A DNA stretch of 64,000 nucleotides, taken from assembly GCA_039818945.1 (NCBI GenBank), contig JBCBSZ010000009.1, positions 42,238 to 106,237 of the forward strand, in the 5' to 3' direction. The stretch is from JBCBSZ01 sp039818945. Lineage in GTDB: Bacteria; Actinomycetota; Acidimicrobiia; Acidimicrobiales; Poriferisodalaceae. A program made the position numbers and the translations under genes. Below, one piece after another: positions 17,818 to 24,876 of the stretch (its first letter is position 1; each line of letters begins with the position of its first letter). The notes under the pieces are model-generated. The model worked only from the letters and a program-made list of their open reading frames with translations, made no database searches and was not told the origin of the DNA.

Positions 17818-17846
17818 TTGCGACGTACGACCCACCGTCGTAATGT
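17818..17846 (+). promoter_or_regulatory. Promoter of second beta-helix gene
   Basis: TTGCGA (17818-17823), exactly 17 bases, TAATGT (17841-17846). This is one of the best hexamer matches in the window, with transcription expected from about 17853. A leader of about 120 bases follows before the preferred start GTG 17973. Confidence 0.65.
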
Positions 17847-17972
17847 GATTGCAATGGTTGTCATGTTCGGACTCGACCTGGAGTCGGTCGCTGCGGCCCC
17901 CCGCCGTGGCTTTCGTCCCCGGGTCGTCGGCCGACGTGTGTCGTCATGCGGGCAGTGACTCAGGGAGCCACC

Positions 17973-19685
17973 GTGTCGAATCCCCCCACCAACGTGCTGG
18001 CTGCACCGAGCGAGCCGACGTGTGTGTCGTCCTCGCTCTTCGGCGTGCCCGGCACCGAGCCCTCCGGCGACCGTCGCACCCGCCGCCGGGTGCTCGCCGT
18101 GCTCGTCGTCCTGGCCGGTCTCGCCGGTGCGCTCCTCCTCGCCGCCTCGGGCGGCGTGGAGGCCAACTCGAACTCGACGGTCGCCGGCGCGACCCTCGGC
18201 GACGACGGCTTCGTCACCGTCACCGCCGATGGTGACATCGTCACCAACGGCGCGGCCCCCTTCGCCGGCGGTGGACCCGGCGGCACCGTCGCCGCGGTCG
18301 CGTCGCAGCGCAACGGCGGCGGCTACTGGGTGGTCAACACCGCCGGTCGGGTCCGGGCCTACGGCGAGGCCAAGTCCTACGGCGATGCCTCCGGCCTGCC
18401 GCTGCAGCGCCCGATCGTCGGCATGGCCTCGACCGAGAGCGGCAACGGCTACTGGCTGGTCGCCAGCGACGGCGGCGTGTTCGCCTACGGCGACGCCGGC
18501 TTCCACGGCTCCGCCGGAGCGATCCCCCTGAACGAGCCGATCGTCGGCATGACCGCCACCGCCAGCAGCAACGGCTACTGGCTCGTGGCGAGCGACGGTG
18601 GGGTCTTCGCCTACGGCGACGCGGTGTTCCACGGCTCGGCCGGTGCGCTGCCGCTGGTGTCCGACATCGTCGGCATCGCCATGGCGCCCGGCGGCGCTGG
18701 CTACTGGCTCGCCGGCGCCGACGGCGGCGTGTTCGCCTACGGCGATGCGCCCTTCCTCGGGTCCTCGGCCGGCGACGGCGACCTCGTCGTCGACATCGAC
18801 CGGACGCGGCGGGGCTACGTGCTCACCGCCGCCGACGGCTCGACGGCCAACTTCCGGGCCGGCGGTCAGGTGACCCGCACGCCGCCCACCCGCTCCTCCG
18901 GCGACACCGGTGGCGGCAACACCTCCTCGGGTGGTTCCGGTGGCGGTTCGTCGAGCGGTGGAGGCGGGGGGACCCCGGCCGGCGTCGGTTCGGTGGGCGT
19001 CACCAACGCTGGTGCCCTGCAGCGCTCGGGGTCGGTCAGCGTGACCCGCGACGGCGCCGTCGTCGAGAACCTCGACATCAACGGCTCGATCACCGTGCGG
19101 GCCAACAACGTGACGATCCGCAACGTCCGGGTCCGGGGCAACTCGTCGCACCTCATCCGCAACGAGGGGCAGAACCTCGTGATCGAGGACACGACCCTGA
19201 TCGGCGAGCGGCCCTGCTCGGCCGGCATCGGGTTCTCGAACTTCACGGCCCGGCGCGTCGACATCTCCGGGTGCGCCGACGGGATGAAGGCGAACGGCAA
19301 CGTCCTGGTCGAGAACTCCTATATCCACGACCTGCGCAAGTGGTCCGGCACCCACAACGACGGCATCCAGTCGACGGGTGGCTCGAACATCGTCATCCGC
19401 AACAACGTCATCGAGGGCGCCAACCGGTCGTCGGTGTCGGCCATCAAGCTCACGTCGGAGAACCGTCACCTCAGCGACGTCGTCGTGCAGGGCAACCGGC
19501 TCTCGGGCGGCAATTACACGCTGTACCTCACCAACAAGCCCGGCCAGCGGGCCCCGACCGACGTGCAGATCATCGACAACGTCTTCGTCGACGGCACGGC
19601 CAAGTGGGGCTGGCGCTTGGTCGACTCCTCGCCCAGCCAGACCTGGCGGGGCAACACCAGCAGCGGCGGCAACGCCCTCGGCTGA
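17973..19685 (+). CDS. Exported protein: 42-residue GYWLVASDGGVFAYGDA repeats joined to a beta-helix domain
   Basis: A 570-residue protein. An N-terminal membrane helix/signal (RRRVLAVLVVLAGLAGALLLA) is followed by four repeats of exactly 42 residues, core GYWLVASDGGVFAYGDA, then a Gly/Ser-rich linker, then a parallel beta-helix domain (last 220 residues). That domain is clearly paralogous to the C-terminal domain of the 15909-17582 protein; the stretches YIHDLRKW and GTHNDGIQSTGGSNIV and the FVDGTAKWGW ending are shared. GTG 17973 is chosen over ATG 17946 because CAGGGAG sits five bases before it. The repeats form a propeller-like or wall-associated module of unknown ligand; the helix domain may act on the locus polysaccharide. 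Confidence 0.82.
   Translation: MSNPPTNVLAAPSEPTCVSSSLFGVPGTEPSGDRRTRRRVLAVLVVLAGLAGALLLAASGGVEANSNSTVAGATLGDDGFVTVTADGDIVTNGAAPFAGGGPGGTVAAVASQRNGGGYWVVNTAGRVRAYGEAKSYGDASGLPLQRPIVGMASTESGNGYWLVASDGGVFAYGDAGFHGSAGAIPLNEPIVGMTATASSNGYWLVASDGGVFAYGDAVFHGSAGALPLVSDIVGIAMAPGGAGYWLAGADGGVFAYGDAPFLGSSAGDGDLVVDIDRTRRGYVLTAADGSTANFRAGGQVTRTPPTRSSGDTGGGNTSSGGSGGGSSSGGGGGTPAGVGSVGVTNAGALQRSGSVSVTRDGAVVENLDINGSITVRANNVTIRNVRVRGNSSHLIRNEGQNLVIEDTTLIGERPCSAGIGFSNFTARRVDISGCADGMKANGNVLVENSYIHDLRKWSGTHNDGIQSTGGSNIVIRNNVIEGANRSSVSAIKLTSENRHLSDVVVQGNRLSGGNYTLYLTNKPGQRAPTDVQIIDNVFVDGTAKWGWRLVDSSPSQTWRGNTSSGGNALG
18321..18824 (+). repeat. Four tandem 126-base coding repeats (42 residues each)
   Basis: Units begin at GGC-TAC-TGG codons at 18321, 18447, 18573 and 18699, exactly 126 bases apart. 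The two central units are most alike (SDGGVFAYGDA, FHGSAGA), while the first and last have drifted. The same module recurs in the gene at 35698-36903. Confidence 0.85.
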
Positions 19686-19701
19686 GCGGTTCATCGAGCG
19701 A

Positions 19702-19730
19702 GCGCGGCGTCCGGGCCCCGGGCGTCGCGC
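19702..19730 (+). terminator. Strong hairpin after second beta-helix gene
   Basis: Arms 19702-19715 and 19717-19730 pair over 14 positions with two G-U-type mismatches (arms rich in GCG and CCGGG). It lies just after the stop at 19685 and has no T-run. It probably ends the beta-helix transcript before the sulfotransferase operon. Confidence 0.5.
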
Positions 19731-19810
19731 TCTGCGCGTCACCGCACCGTGACCGCGGTCGATCGCCCACGTGACGTGGTGCCGCGGTCGCGCTCCGCGG
19801 ACACCTCCGG

Positions 19811-19816
19811 TACCCT
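19811..19816 (+). promoter_or_regulatory. Likely -10 box of sulfotransferase operon
   Basis: TACCCT ends 10 bases before ATG 19827, placing the transcript start within about 4 bases of the start codon. No ribosome site is visible, so translation is probably leaderless. No clear -35 box was found. Confidence 0.4.
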
Positions 19817-19826
19817 CGCCACCGTC

Positions 19827-20702
19827 ATGACCACGCCCACCTTCCTGCTCATCGGAGCGCAGAAGGCGGGGACCACCTGGCTCGCCGGGATGCTCGACCA
19901 GCACCCCGAGATCCACACCCCGTCGGTCAAGGAGCTCCACCACTTCGACCTGCGCGACCGGCTCGCGCGCGGCGACGAGGCCTACCGGGCCGACCTCGGT
20001 GCCCCCGACGGCGTGCGGGTCGTGGGCGAGGCGACCCCGAACTACCTCGGCGTGCTCGACCTGCCCGAGAGCGCCCGGCCCCAGCTCGACGCGGCCGGGG
20101 TGACCCTCGCCGAGCACCCCGAGGTCGTCGACGATCCGGCCGCGGAGATCCAGGCCCGGTACCCCGACCTCGACCTGGTCGTGATGTTCCGCGATCCGGT
20201 CGCCCGCGCCCTGTCGGCCTGGCGGCACCACATCCGCCGCGGCCGCATCTCGCCCCGCGCCAGCTTCCGCGAGGCGTGCGGTCGTCACGGCATCCTGACC
20301 ATGGGCTTCTACCACCACCACCTCAGCCGGTGGCTCGAGCTGTACCCGGCCGATCGGTTGTTGGTCCACGTCTTCGAGACCGACGTGAAGGGCACGCCCG
20401 AGAAGACGATCCGAGCGACCTACGAGCATCTGGGCGTCGACGCCTCCTTCGAGCCGACCGACGTGCGGCGAGCCGCCAACGAGCGATCGAGCGATCTCGA
20501 ACTGCACCTGCGGGCCATCCGTCCCGGCCTCGCCGACCGCATGTCCTCGCTCGTGCCGGCGGTGCGTCGGGTGAACTGGCCCCGCATCGCACCGACCGAC
20601 GACGACCTCCGCTTCCTCGGCGAGCTCTACCGCGACGACGTGCGCGCCCTCGAGGTCCTGCTCGACCGACCCCTCGACCAGTGGACCCAGGTCGCCCGAT
20701 GA
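19827..20702 (+). CDS. PAPS-dependent sulfotransferase
   Basis: A 291-residue cytosolic enzyme that would transfer sulfate from PAPS to a sugar hydroxyl. The 5'-phosphosulfate loop is FLLIGAQKAGTTWLAGMLDQ at residues 5-24, and the 3'-phosphate strand is LVVMFRDPVARALSAWRHH with its arginine and serine. This is the heparan N-sulfotransferase/Sulfotransfer_1 type. ATG 19827 is chosen because the PAPS loop follows directly and a -10 box sits just upstream. The stop overlaps the next ATG (ATGA), so it is coupled to the glycosyltransferase. Confidence 0.87.
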   Translation: MTTPTFLLIGAQKAGTTWLAGMLDQHPEIHTPSVKELHHFDLRDRLARGDEAYRADLGAPDGVRVVGEATPNYLGVLDLPESARPQLDAAGVTLAEHPEVVDDPAAEIQARYPDLDLVVMFRDPVARALSAWRHHIRRGRISPRASFREACGRHGILTMGFYHHHLSRWLELYPADRLLVHVFETDVKGTPEKTIRATYEHLGVDASFEPTDVRRAANERSSDLELHLRAIRPGLADRMSSLVPAVRRVNWPRIAPTDDDLRFLGELYRDDVRALEVLLDRPLDQWTQVAR

Positions 20703-21550
20703 GCCCGGCGTCGATGTCGATCGTCGTGCCCGCCCACGACGAGGAGCCCATCATCGAGGGGTTCCTCCGCCGGCTGGTCGACGCCGCCGATCCCGGCGAG
20801 CTCGACGTCGTGGTCGTCTGCAACGGCTGCAGCGACGACACTGCCGCGGTCGCCCGCCGCATCGGCCCGCCGGTGCGGGTGATCGAGACCGACATCGGCC
20901 ACAAGCCCACGGCGCTCAACCTCGCCGACGACGCCACCGACGTCTTCCCCCGCCTCTACCTCGACGCCGACGTCGACATCGATCTCGACGCCGTGCGGGC
21001 CTGCGCCCGCGCCCTCGACGAGGGAGCGCTCGCCGCCGCGCCGAGGCTGCTGGTCGACACGAGCGCGTCGAGCTGGCCCGTCCGCTCGTACTACCGGGTG
21101 TGGATGGAGCTGCCCTGGGTCCAGCAGGGCATGGTCGGCTCCGGCGTGTTCGCCGTCAGCGCCGAGGGGCGCGAGCGCTTCGAGCGCTTCCCCGACGACG
21201 GCGCCGACGACCTGTTCTTCAGCGCCCAGTACGCACCGGACGAGCGCCGTTCGGTCGATGCGACCTTCTCGGTGCAGGCCTCGCCGAACGCTCGCCGGCT
21301 CGTCCGTCGGCGGTCGCGCATCGTCGCCGCCAACCAGCTGATGGCCGACCGCGTCGCCGCCCTGCCCGGCGCACCGAGCACCGGTCTGCGCTCGGTCGTC
21401 GACCTGTTGCGTCGGCGTCCCGCGCTGGTACCCCACGCCGTGTCGTTCCTCGGCATCACGATCGCTGCCCGCCTGCGAGCCCGGCGCATGCTGGCCCGCG
21501 GCGAGGTCGCGTGGGAAGGCGACGAGCGCCGGCCCACGACCACCGTCTGA
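20699..21550 (+). CDS. Glycosyltransferase family 2 protein
   Basis: A 283-residue GT-A transferase starting at ATG 20699 inside the preceding stop. SIVVPAHDEEPIIEGFLRRL opens the fold, VVCNGCSDDTAAVA is the first nucleotide-binding turn and LYLDADVDIDLDAV holds the DxD metal site. A hydrophobic PHAVSFLGITIAA stretch near the end may bind the membrane weakly. Embedded between sulfotransferase genes; donor sugar unknown. Confidence 0.84.
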   Translation: MSPASMSIVVPAHDEEPIIEGFLRRLVDAADPGELDVVVVCNGCSDDTAAVARRIGPPVRVIETDIGHKPTALNLADDATDVFPRLYLDADVDIDLDAVRACARALDEGALAAAPRLLVDTSASSWPVRSYYRVWMELPWVQQGMVGSGVFAVSAEGRERFERFPDDGADDLFFSAQYAPDERRSVDATFSVQASPNARRLVRRRSRIVAANQLMADRVAALPGAPSTGLRSVVDLLRRRPALVPHAVSFLGITIAARLRARRMLARGEVAWEGDERRPTTTV

Positions 21551-21566
21551 CCCCAGGAGAACCACC

Positions 21567-22436
21567 GTGGCCCAGGGCCGTCCCCCCGTCATCGTCATCG
21601 GGATGCACCGCTCCGGTACGTCCATGCTCGGCCGGCTCATGGTCGACCAGGGCTACTTCCCGGGCGCCCGCCTCCAGGACAACGACCACCACGAGGCGCT
21701 GTTCTTCCAGAAGCTCAACAAGTGGATCCTCGGCCAGGCCGGCGGCGACTGGCAGCGGCCCGAGGCCGTGCGGGCCCTCGTCGAGACCCCGCAGGCCCGC
21801 GAGCTCGTCGCCGACTACCTCGACCTGAGCCTGCGGTCGCCGCGGGCGGTCGAGTTCCTCGGCCCCGGGCGCTTCGCTCGCTACCGGTCGGTCCAGGGCA
21901 TCACCGAGCCGTGGGGGTGGAAGGACCCCCGCACGACGTTCACGCTGCCGTTCTGGCTCGACGTCTTCCCCGAGGCGAAGATCGTGCACGTCAAGCGGCA
22001 CGGCGTCGACGTCGCCAGCAGCCTGGTGGTGCGCCGCGAGCGGTTGCTCGAGACGACCGCGGCCTCCTACCGCAAGCGGCGGCTGATGTACCTCTTCCGG
22101 CCCCGGATCTCCGGCTTCGCCCCCGGGGTGCAGCTCACGACGCTCGACGCCGGCCTCGACCTCTGGGACGCGTACGTGACCGAGTCGCAGCGTCACGTCG
22201 ACGAGCTCGGCGACCGTGCTTTCGAGCTGCGCTTCGAGGACCTCCTCGACGAGCCGACCAAGACCCTCACCGCGCTGGCCGAGTTCTGCGACCTGCGCAC
22301 GACGACGACCGACGGCCGACCGCTGGGCGACGGCATCCGTCGCGACCGCAAGGCGGCCTACCTGACCGATCCGGAGCTGTCCGCGTTCGCGCAACGTCGA
22401 GCCGAGACGCTGGCCAAGCACGGCTACACGCCCTGA
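21567..22436 (+). CDS. Sulfotransferase family protein
   Basis: A 289-residue protein with the P-loop-like PAPS motif IVIGMHRSGTSMLGRLMVDQ at residues 9-28 and a strand KIVHVKRHGVDVASSLVVRR that fits the 3'-phosphate site. The sequence between (WGWKDPRTTFTLPFWLDVFP) is characteristic of the bacterial GMHRSGTS-type sulfotransferases, distinct from the one at 19827. Start is GTG 21567 with AGGAGAA upstream. Probably adds sulfate to a second position of the same polymer or lipid; acceptor unknown. Confidence 0.84.
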   Translation: MAQGRPPVIVIGMHRSGTSMLGRLMVDQGYFPGARLQDNDHHEALFFQKLNKWILGQAGGDWQRPEAVRALVETPQARELVADYLDLSLRSPRAVEFLGPGRFARYRSVQGITEPWGWKDPRTTFTLPFWLDVFPEAKIVHVKRHGVDVASSLVVRRERLLETTAASYRKRRLMYLFRPRISGFAPGVQLTTLDAGLDLWDAYVTESQRHVDELGDRAFELRFEDLLDEPTKTLTALAEFCDLRTTTTDGRPLGDGIRRDRKAAYLTDPELSAFAQRRAETLAKHGYTP

Positions 22437-22443
22437 CCGATCG

Positions 22444-23403
22444 ATGACCGCCCCGGACCCCCTCGTCTCGGTCGTCATCGTCTCGTACGAGACGCGTGAG
22501 CTGACCCTCATCGCCATCCGCTCGTTGCTCGAGCACACGACGAAGCATCCGATCGAGGTGATCGTCGTCGACAACGCCTCCTCGGACGGCACCGCCGACG
22601 CCATCGAGGCCGAGCTGCCCGAGGTCCGCCTGTTCCGCCTCGACGACAACGTCGGCTTCGCTCGAGGGGTGAACCACGGGGCTCGTCAGGCGCGGGGCCG
22701 GTACCTGATGCTCCTCAACCCCGACACCGTCGTGCACGACGACGTCGTCGCCGAGTTGGTCCGCTTCGCCGAGGCCGAGCCCGACGTCGGCCTGCTCGGC
22801 GGGCGCACGCTCTCCACGGAGGGCGAGTACGACCCCGGCTCTTGTTGGGGGTTGCCGACGCCGTTCAGCTACCTCTGCTTCGGTCTGGGGCTCACGGCGG
22901 CGTTCAAGGGCCATCCGAGGCTCGACCCCGAGGCGCTCGGCGGCTGGGAGCGCGACACCGCCCGCGAGGTCGGGCTCGTCACCGGCTGCCTGCTGCTGGT
23001 GCGCACCGACGTGTGGCGCGAGCTCGACGGCTTCGACGAGCGGTTCTTCATGTACGCCGAGGACGCCGATCTCGCCAAGCGGGCCTGGGACCTCGGCTAC
23101 CGCCAGATGATCACCCCCGACGCGACGATCACGCACCACCTCGGCGCGGCGTCGAAGGTGAAGTCGAGCAAGCGGATCATGGTCGCCCGGGGCAAGGCCA
23201 CCTACGTCCGCAAGCACTGGTCGCGACCGGCCGCGGCGTTCGGGCTGTCGATGCTCGTGCTCGGCCACGCGCTGCGGGCCGGGGTCCACGCCGCGGTCGG
23301 CGTCGTCCGCCCGGGCCGCAACGACCCGTCCTGGGGCGAGACGCTGCGCGAGGTGCGATCGTGGATCGGCGGGTGGCCGCCATACCAGGGCACCACCGGA
23401 TGA
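22444..23403 (+). CDS. Rhamnosyltransferase-like glycosyltransferase (GT2)
   Basis: A 319-residue GT2. PLVSVVIVSYETRELTLIAI, VIVVDNASSDGT, NVGFARGVNHGARQA and LMLLNPDTVV are the ordered motifs of WbbL/RfbF-type transferases; DGFDERFFMYAEDADLAKRA is the acceptor-side acid loop. Two weak hydrophobic stretches near the C-end suggest membrane contact. ATG 22444 follows the sulfotransferase stop by seven bases, and its own stop overlaps the next start (ATGA). Confidence 0.87.
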   Translation: MTAPDPLVSVVIVSYETRELTLIAIRSLLEHTTKHPIEVIVVDNASSDGTADAIEAELPEVRLFRLDDNVGFARGVNHGARQARGRYLMLLNPDTVVHDDVVAELVRFAEAEPDVGLLGGRTLSTEGEYDPGSCWGLPTPFSYLCFGLGLTAAFKGHPRLDPEALGGWERDTAREVGLVTGCLLLVRTDVWRELDGFDERFFMYAEDADLAKRAWDLGYRQMITPDATITHHLGAASKVKSSKRIMVARGKATYVRKHWSRPAAAFGLSMLVLGHALRAGVHAAVGVVRPGRNDPSWGETLREVRSWIGGWPPYQGTTG

Positions 23404-24335
23404 CGGCACGTCCGATCCTGGTCACCGGATCACATCGGTCCGGCACGACGTGGGTCGGTGAGATGCTGAGCCGCTCCGGCGAGGTGGTCTCGATCCACGA
23501 GCCGTTCAACCCCGAGCTCCCGGCCAGCTGGCTCGCCTCGCCGCCCCGCAGGTGGTTCCACTTCGTCGACGACGGCGATCCGACGTTCGCCGACGACCTC
23601 CGGCGCGTCTGCTCGTTGCGCCCGGCGGTCGGGCCGATGCTGGGGCGGGCTCGCTCGCCGAGGGCCGTCGCCCGGGTCGGCGCGGAGCTCGCCCGGGCCG
23701 TGGAGGGGCGCCTTCGCGGTCGCCGTGCGTTGCTGAAGGACCCCATCGCCTTCTTCTCCGCCGAGTGGATCGACGCCGAGCTCGACGCGAACGTCCTCGT
23801 GCTGGTCCGCCACCCGGCCGCGTTCGCCGGCAGCCTGCAACGGCTGGGCTGGTCGTTCGACTTCACGAACCTCACGTCGCAACCGGCCCTCATGGACGGG
23901 CCCGCGGCGCCCTTCGCCGACGAGCTGCACCGCGCGGTCGACGATCCGGGCGACATCGTCGACCAGGCGGTGCTGTTGTGGCGCCTGTTCGCCACGGTCG
24001 CCAACGACGACTACCAGCGTCACCAGGGGTGGGAGGTCCGCCGGTACGAGGACCTCGCCGCCGATCCGGTCGGGCAGGTGCCCGAGCTCGGACGCGATCT
24101 CGGGTTGCGGTGGAGTGACGCCGCGACCGATGCCGTCCGGGAGCTGACCTCGGCGAGCCTCGGCGCCGACGTCGCCGACGGCGACAAGGGCGGCGTCGCT
24201 CGCGACAGCCGGGCTGCGATGTGGACGTGGGTGCACCGGCTGAGCGACGAGGACGTCCGCCGGATCCGCACGGGCACCGAGGACGTCGCCGGCCACTTCT
24301 ACGCCGACGAGGACTGGGACCCGCCGCCGGAGTGA
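23400..24335 (+). CDS. Sulfotransferase family protein
   Basis: A 311-residue protein starting with the PAPS loop RPILVTGSHRSGTTWVGEML at residues 4-23. The 3'-phosphate strand is LVLVRHPAAFAGSLQRLGW, and the late segment VRRYEDLAADPVG is typical of Sulfotransfer_3-type enzymes. It is the third sulfotransferase in 4.5 kb and differs from the other two in motif detail, so it is not a recent duplicate. It closes the plus-strand operon that began at 19827. Confidence 0.84.
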   Translation: MTARPILVTGSHRSGTTWVGEMLSRSGEVVSIHEPFNPELPASWLASPPRRWFHFVDDGDPTFADDLRRVCSLRPAVGPMLGRARSPRAVARVGAELARAVEGRLRGRRALLKDPIAFFSAEWIDAELDANVLVLVRHPAAFAGSLQRLGWSFDFTNLTSQPALMDGPAAPFADELHRAVDDPGDIVDQAVLLWRLFATVANDDYQRHQGWEVRRYEDLAADPVGQVPELGRDLGLRWSDAATDAVRELTSASLGADVADGDKGGVARDSRAAMWTWVHRLSDEDVRRIRTGTEDVAGHFYADEDWDPPPE

Positions 24336-24370
24336 GGCGCAGGTTCGAGGGCCGGCCGGAGTGCGCCGGG

Positions 24371-24376
24371 TAGGGT
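24371..24376 (+). promoter_or_regulatory. -10 box of leaderless DinB-family gene
   Basis: TAGGGT lies 14 bases (first base to start) before GTG 24385, so transcription should begin one to three bases before the start codon. No ribosome site is present. This decides the start in favour of GTG 24385 over GTG 24361. Confidence 0.5.
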
Positions 24377-24384
24377 CGCCGACC

Positions 24385-24858
24385 GTGGCCGAGGAACGCG
24401 GGTTCCCGACGGGGCACGACGACGAGCGTGAGCTGTACCTCGACTGGTTGCGGTACCTCCGCGACTCGGTCGTCCAGAAGGTGGACGGGCTGAGCGAGGC
24501 CCAGGCGCGGTGGCAACCCGACGGCAGGTTGCTGCCGCTGCTCGGGATCGTGAACCACCTGACCCACGTCGAGTGGCGCTGGATCGACGGTGGCTTCCGT
24601 GGTGCCGACGTGCGACGCAGCGACGACGAGTTCCGACCGGGTCCCGAGCTCACCGCCGACGCAGTGATCGCCTCGTACCGGCGTCGGGCGCGGGAGACCG
24701 ACGACGTCGTCCGGGTGACGCCCCTTGATGCACCGTGTGCACGAGGTGAGGGCCTGGACCTGCGGTGGGTCCTGGTCCACCTCGTCAACGAGACGGCCCG
24801 CCACGCCGGGCACGCCGACGCGACGCGAGAGCTGCTCGACGGCTTCGTCGGCGAGTAG
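24385..24858 (+). CDS. DinB/DUF664-family protein
   Basis: A 157-residue four-helix-bundle protein. ELYLDWLRYLRDSVVQKVDGL is the first helix; HLTHVEWRW and LVHLVNETARHAGHADATRE carry the three histidines expected to hold a metal. The DUF664 subgroup includes thiol-dependent (mycothiol) S-transferases and isomerases, so a detoxification role is possible. It converges with the LamG gene (stops 19 bases apart) and seems unrelated to the polysaccharide genes. Confidence 0.82.
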   Translation: MAEERGFPTGHDDERELYLDWLRYLRDSVVQKVDGLSEAQARWQPDGRLLPLLGIVNHLTHVEWRWIDGGFRGADVRRSDDEFRPGPELTADAVIASYRRRARETDDVVRVTPLDAPCARGEGLDLRWVLVHLVNETARHAGHADATRELLDGFVGE

Positions 24859-24876
24859 CGAGCCCGTCCGCTCGGC

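Larger units (their letters stand above)
17583..17972. other. Intergenic region between the two beta-helix genes
   Basis: A 390-base gap. It holds a hairpin terminator near its left end (17637-17666) and a good promoter near its right (17818-17846). An AT-richer block lies at about 17755-17870. I see no convincing small gene and no riboswitch that I recognise, though the transcribed leader of about 120 bases before GTG 17973 is long for this genome. Confidence 0.6.

Noticed and set aside
18321..18824. Possible CRISPR or non-coding tandem array
   Set aside because: The 126-base periodicity is in frame, codes for 42-residue protein units and has no spacer structure.
16518..20507. A 1329-codon open frame on the minus strand across the beta-helix and sulfotransferase genes
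   Set aside because: It is antisense to well-supported genes, has Val/Gly/Asp/Arg-rich composition without domains, and exists because GC-rich coding strands rarely give stops in that frame.
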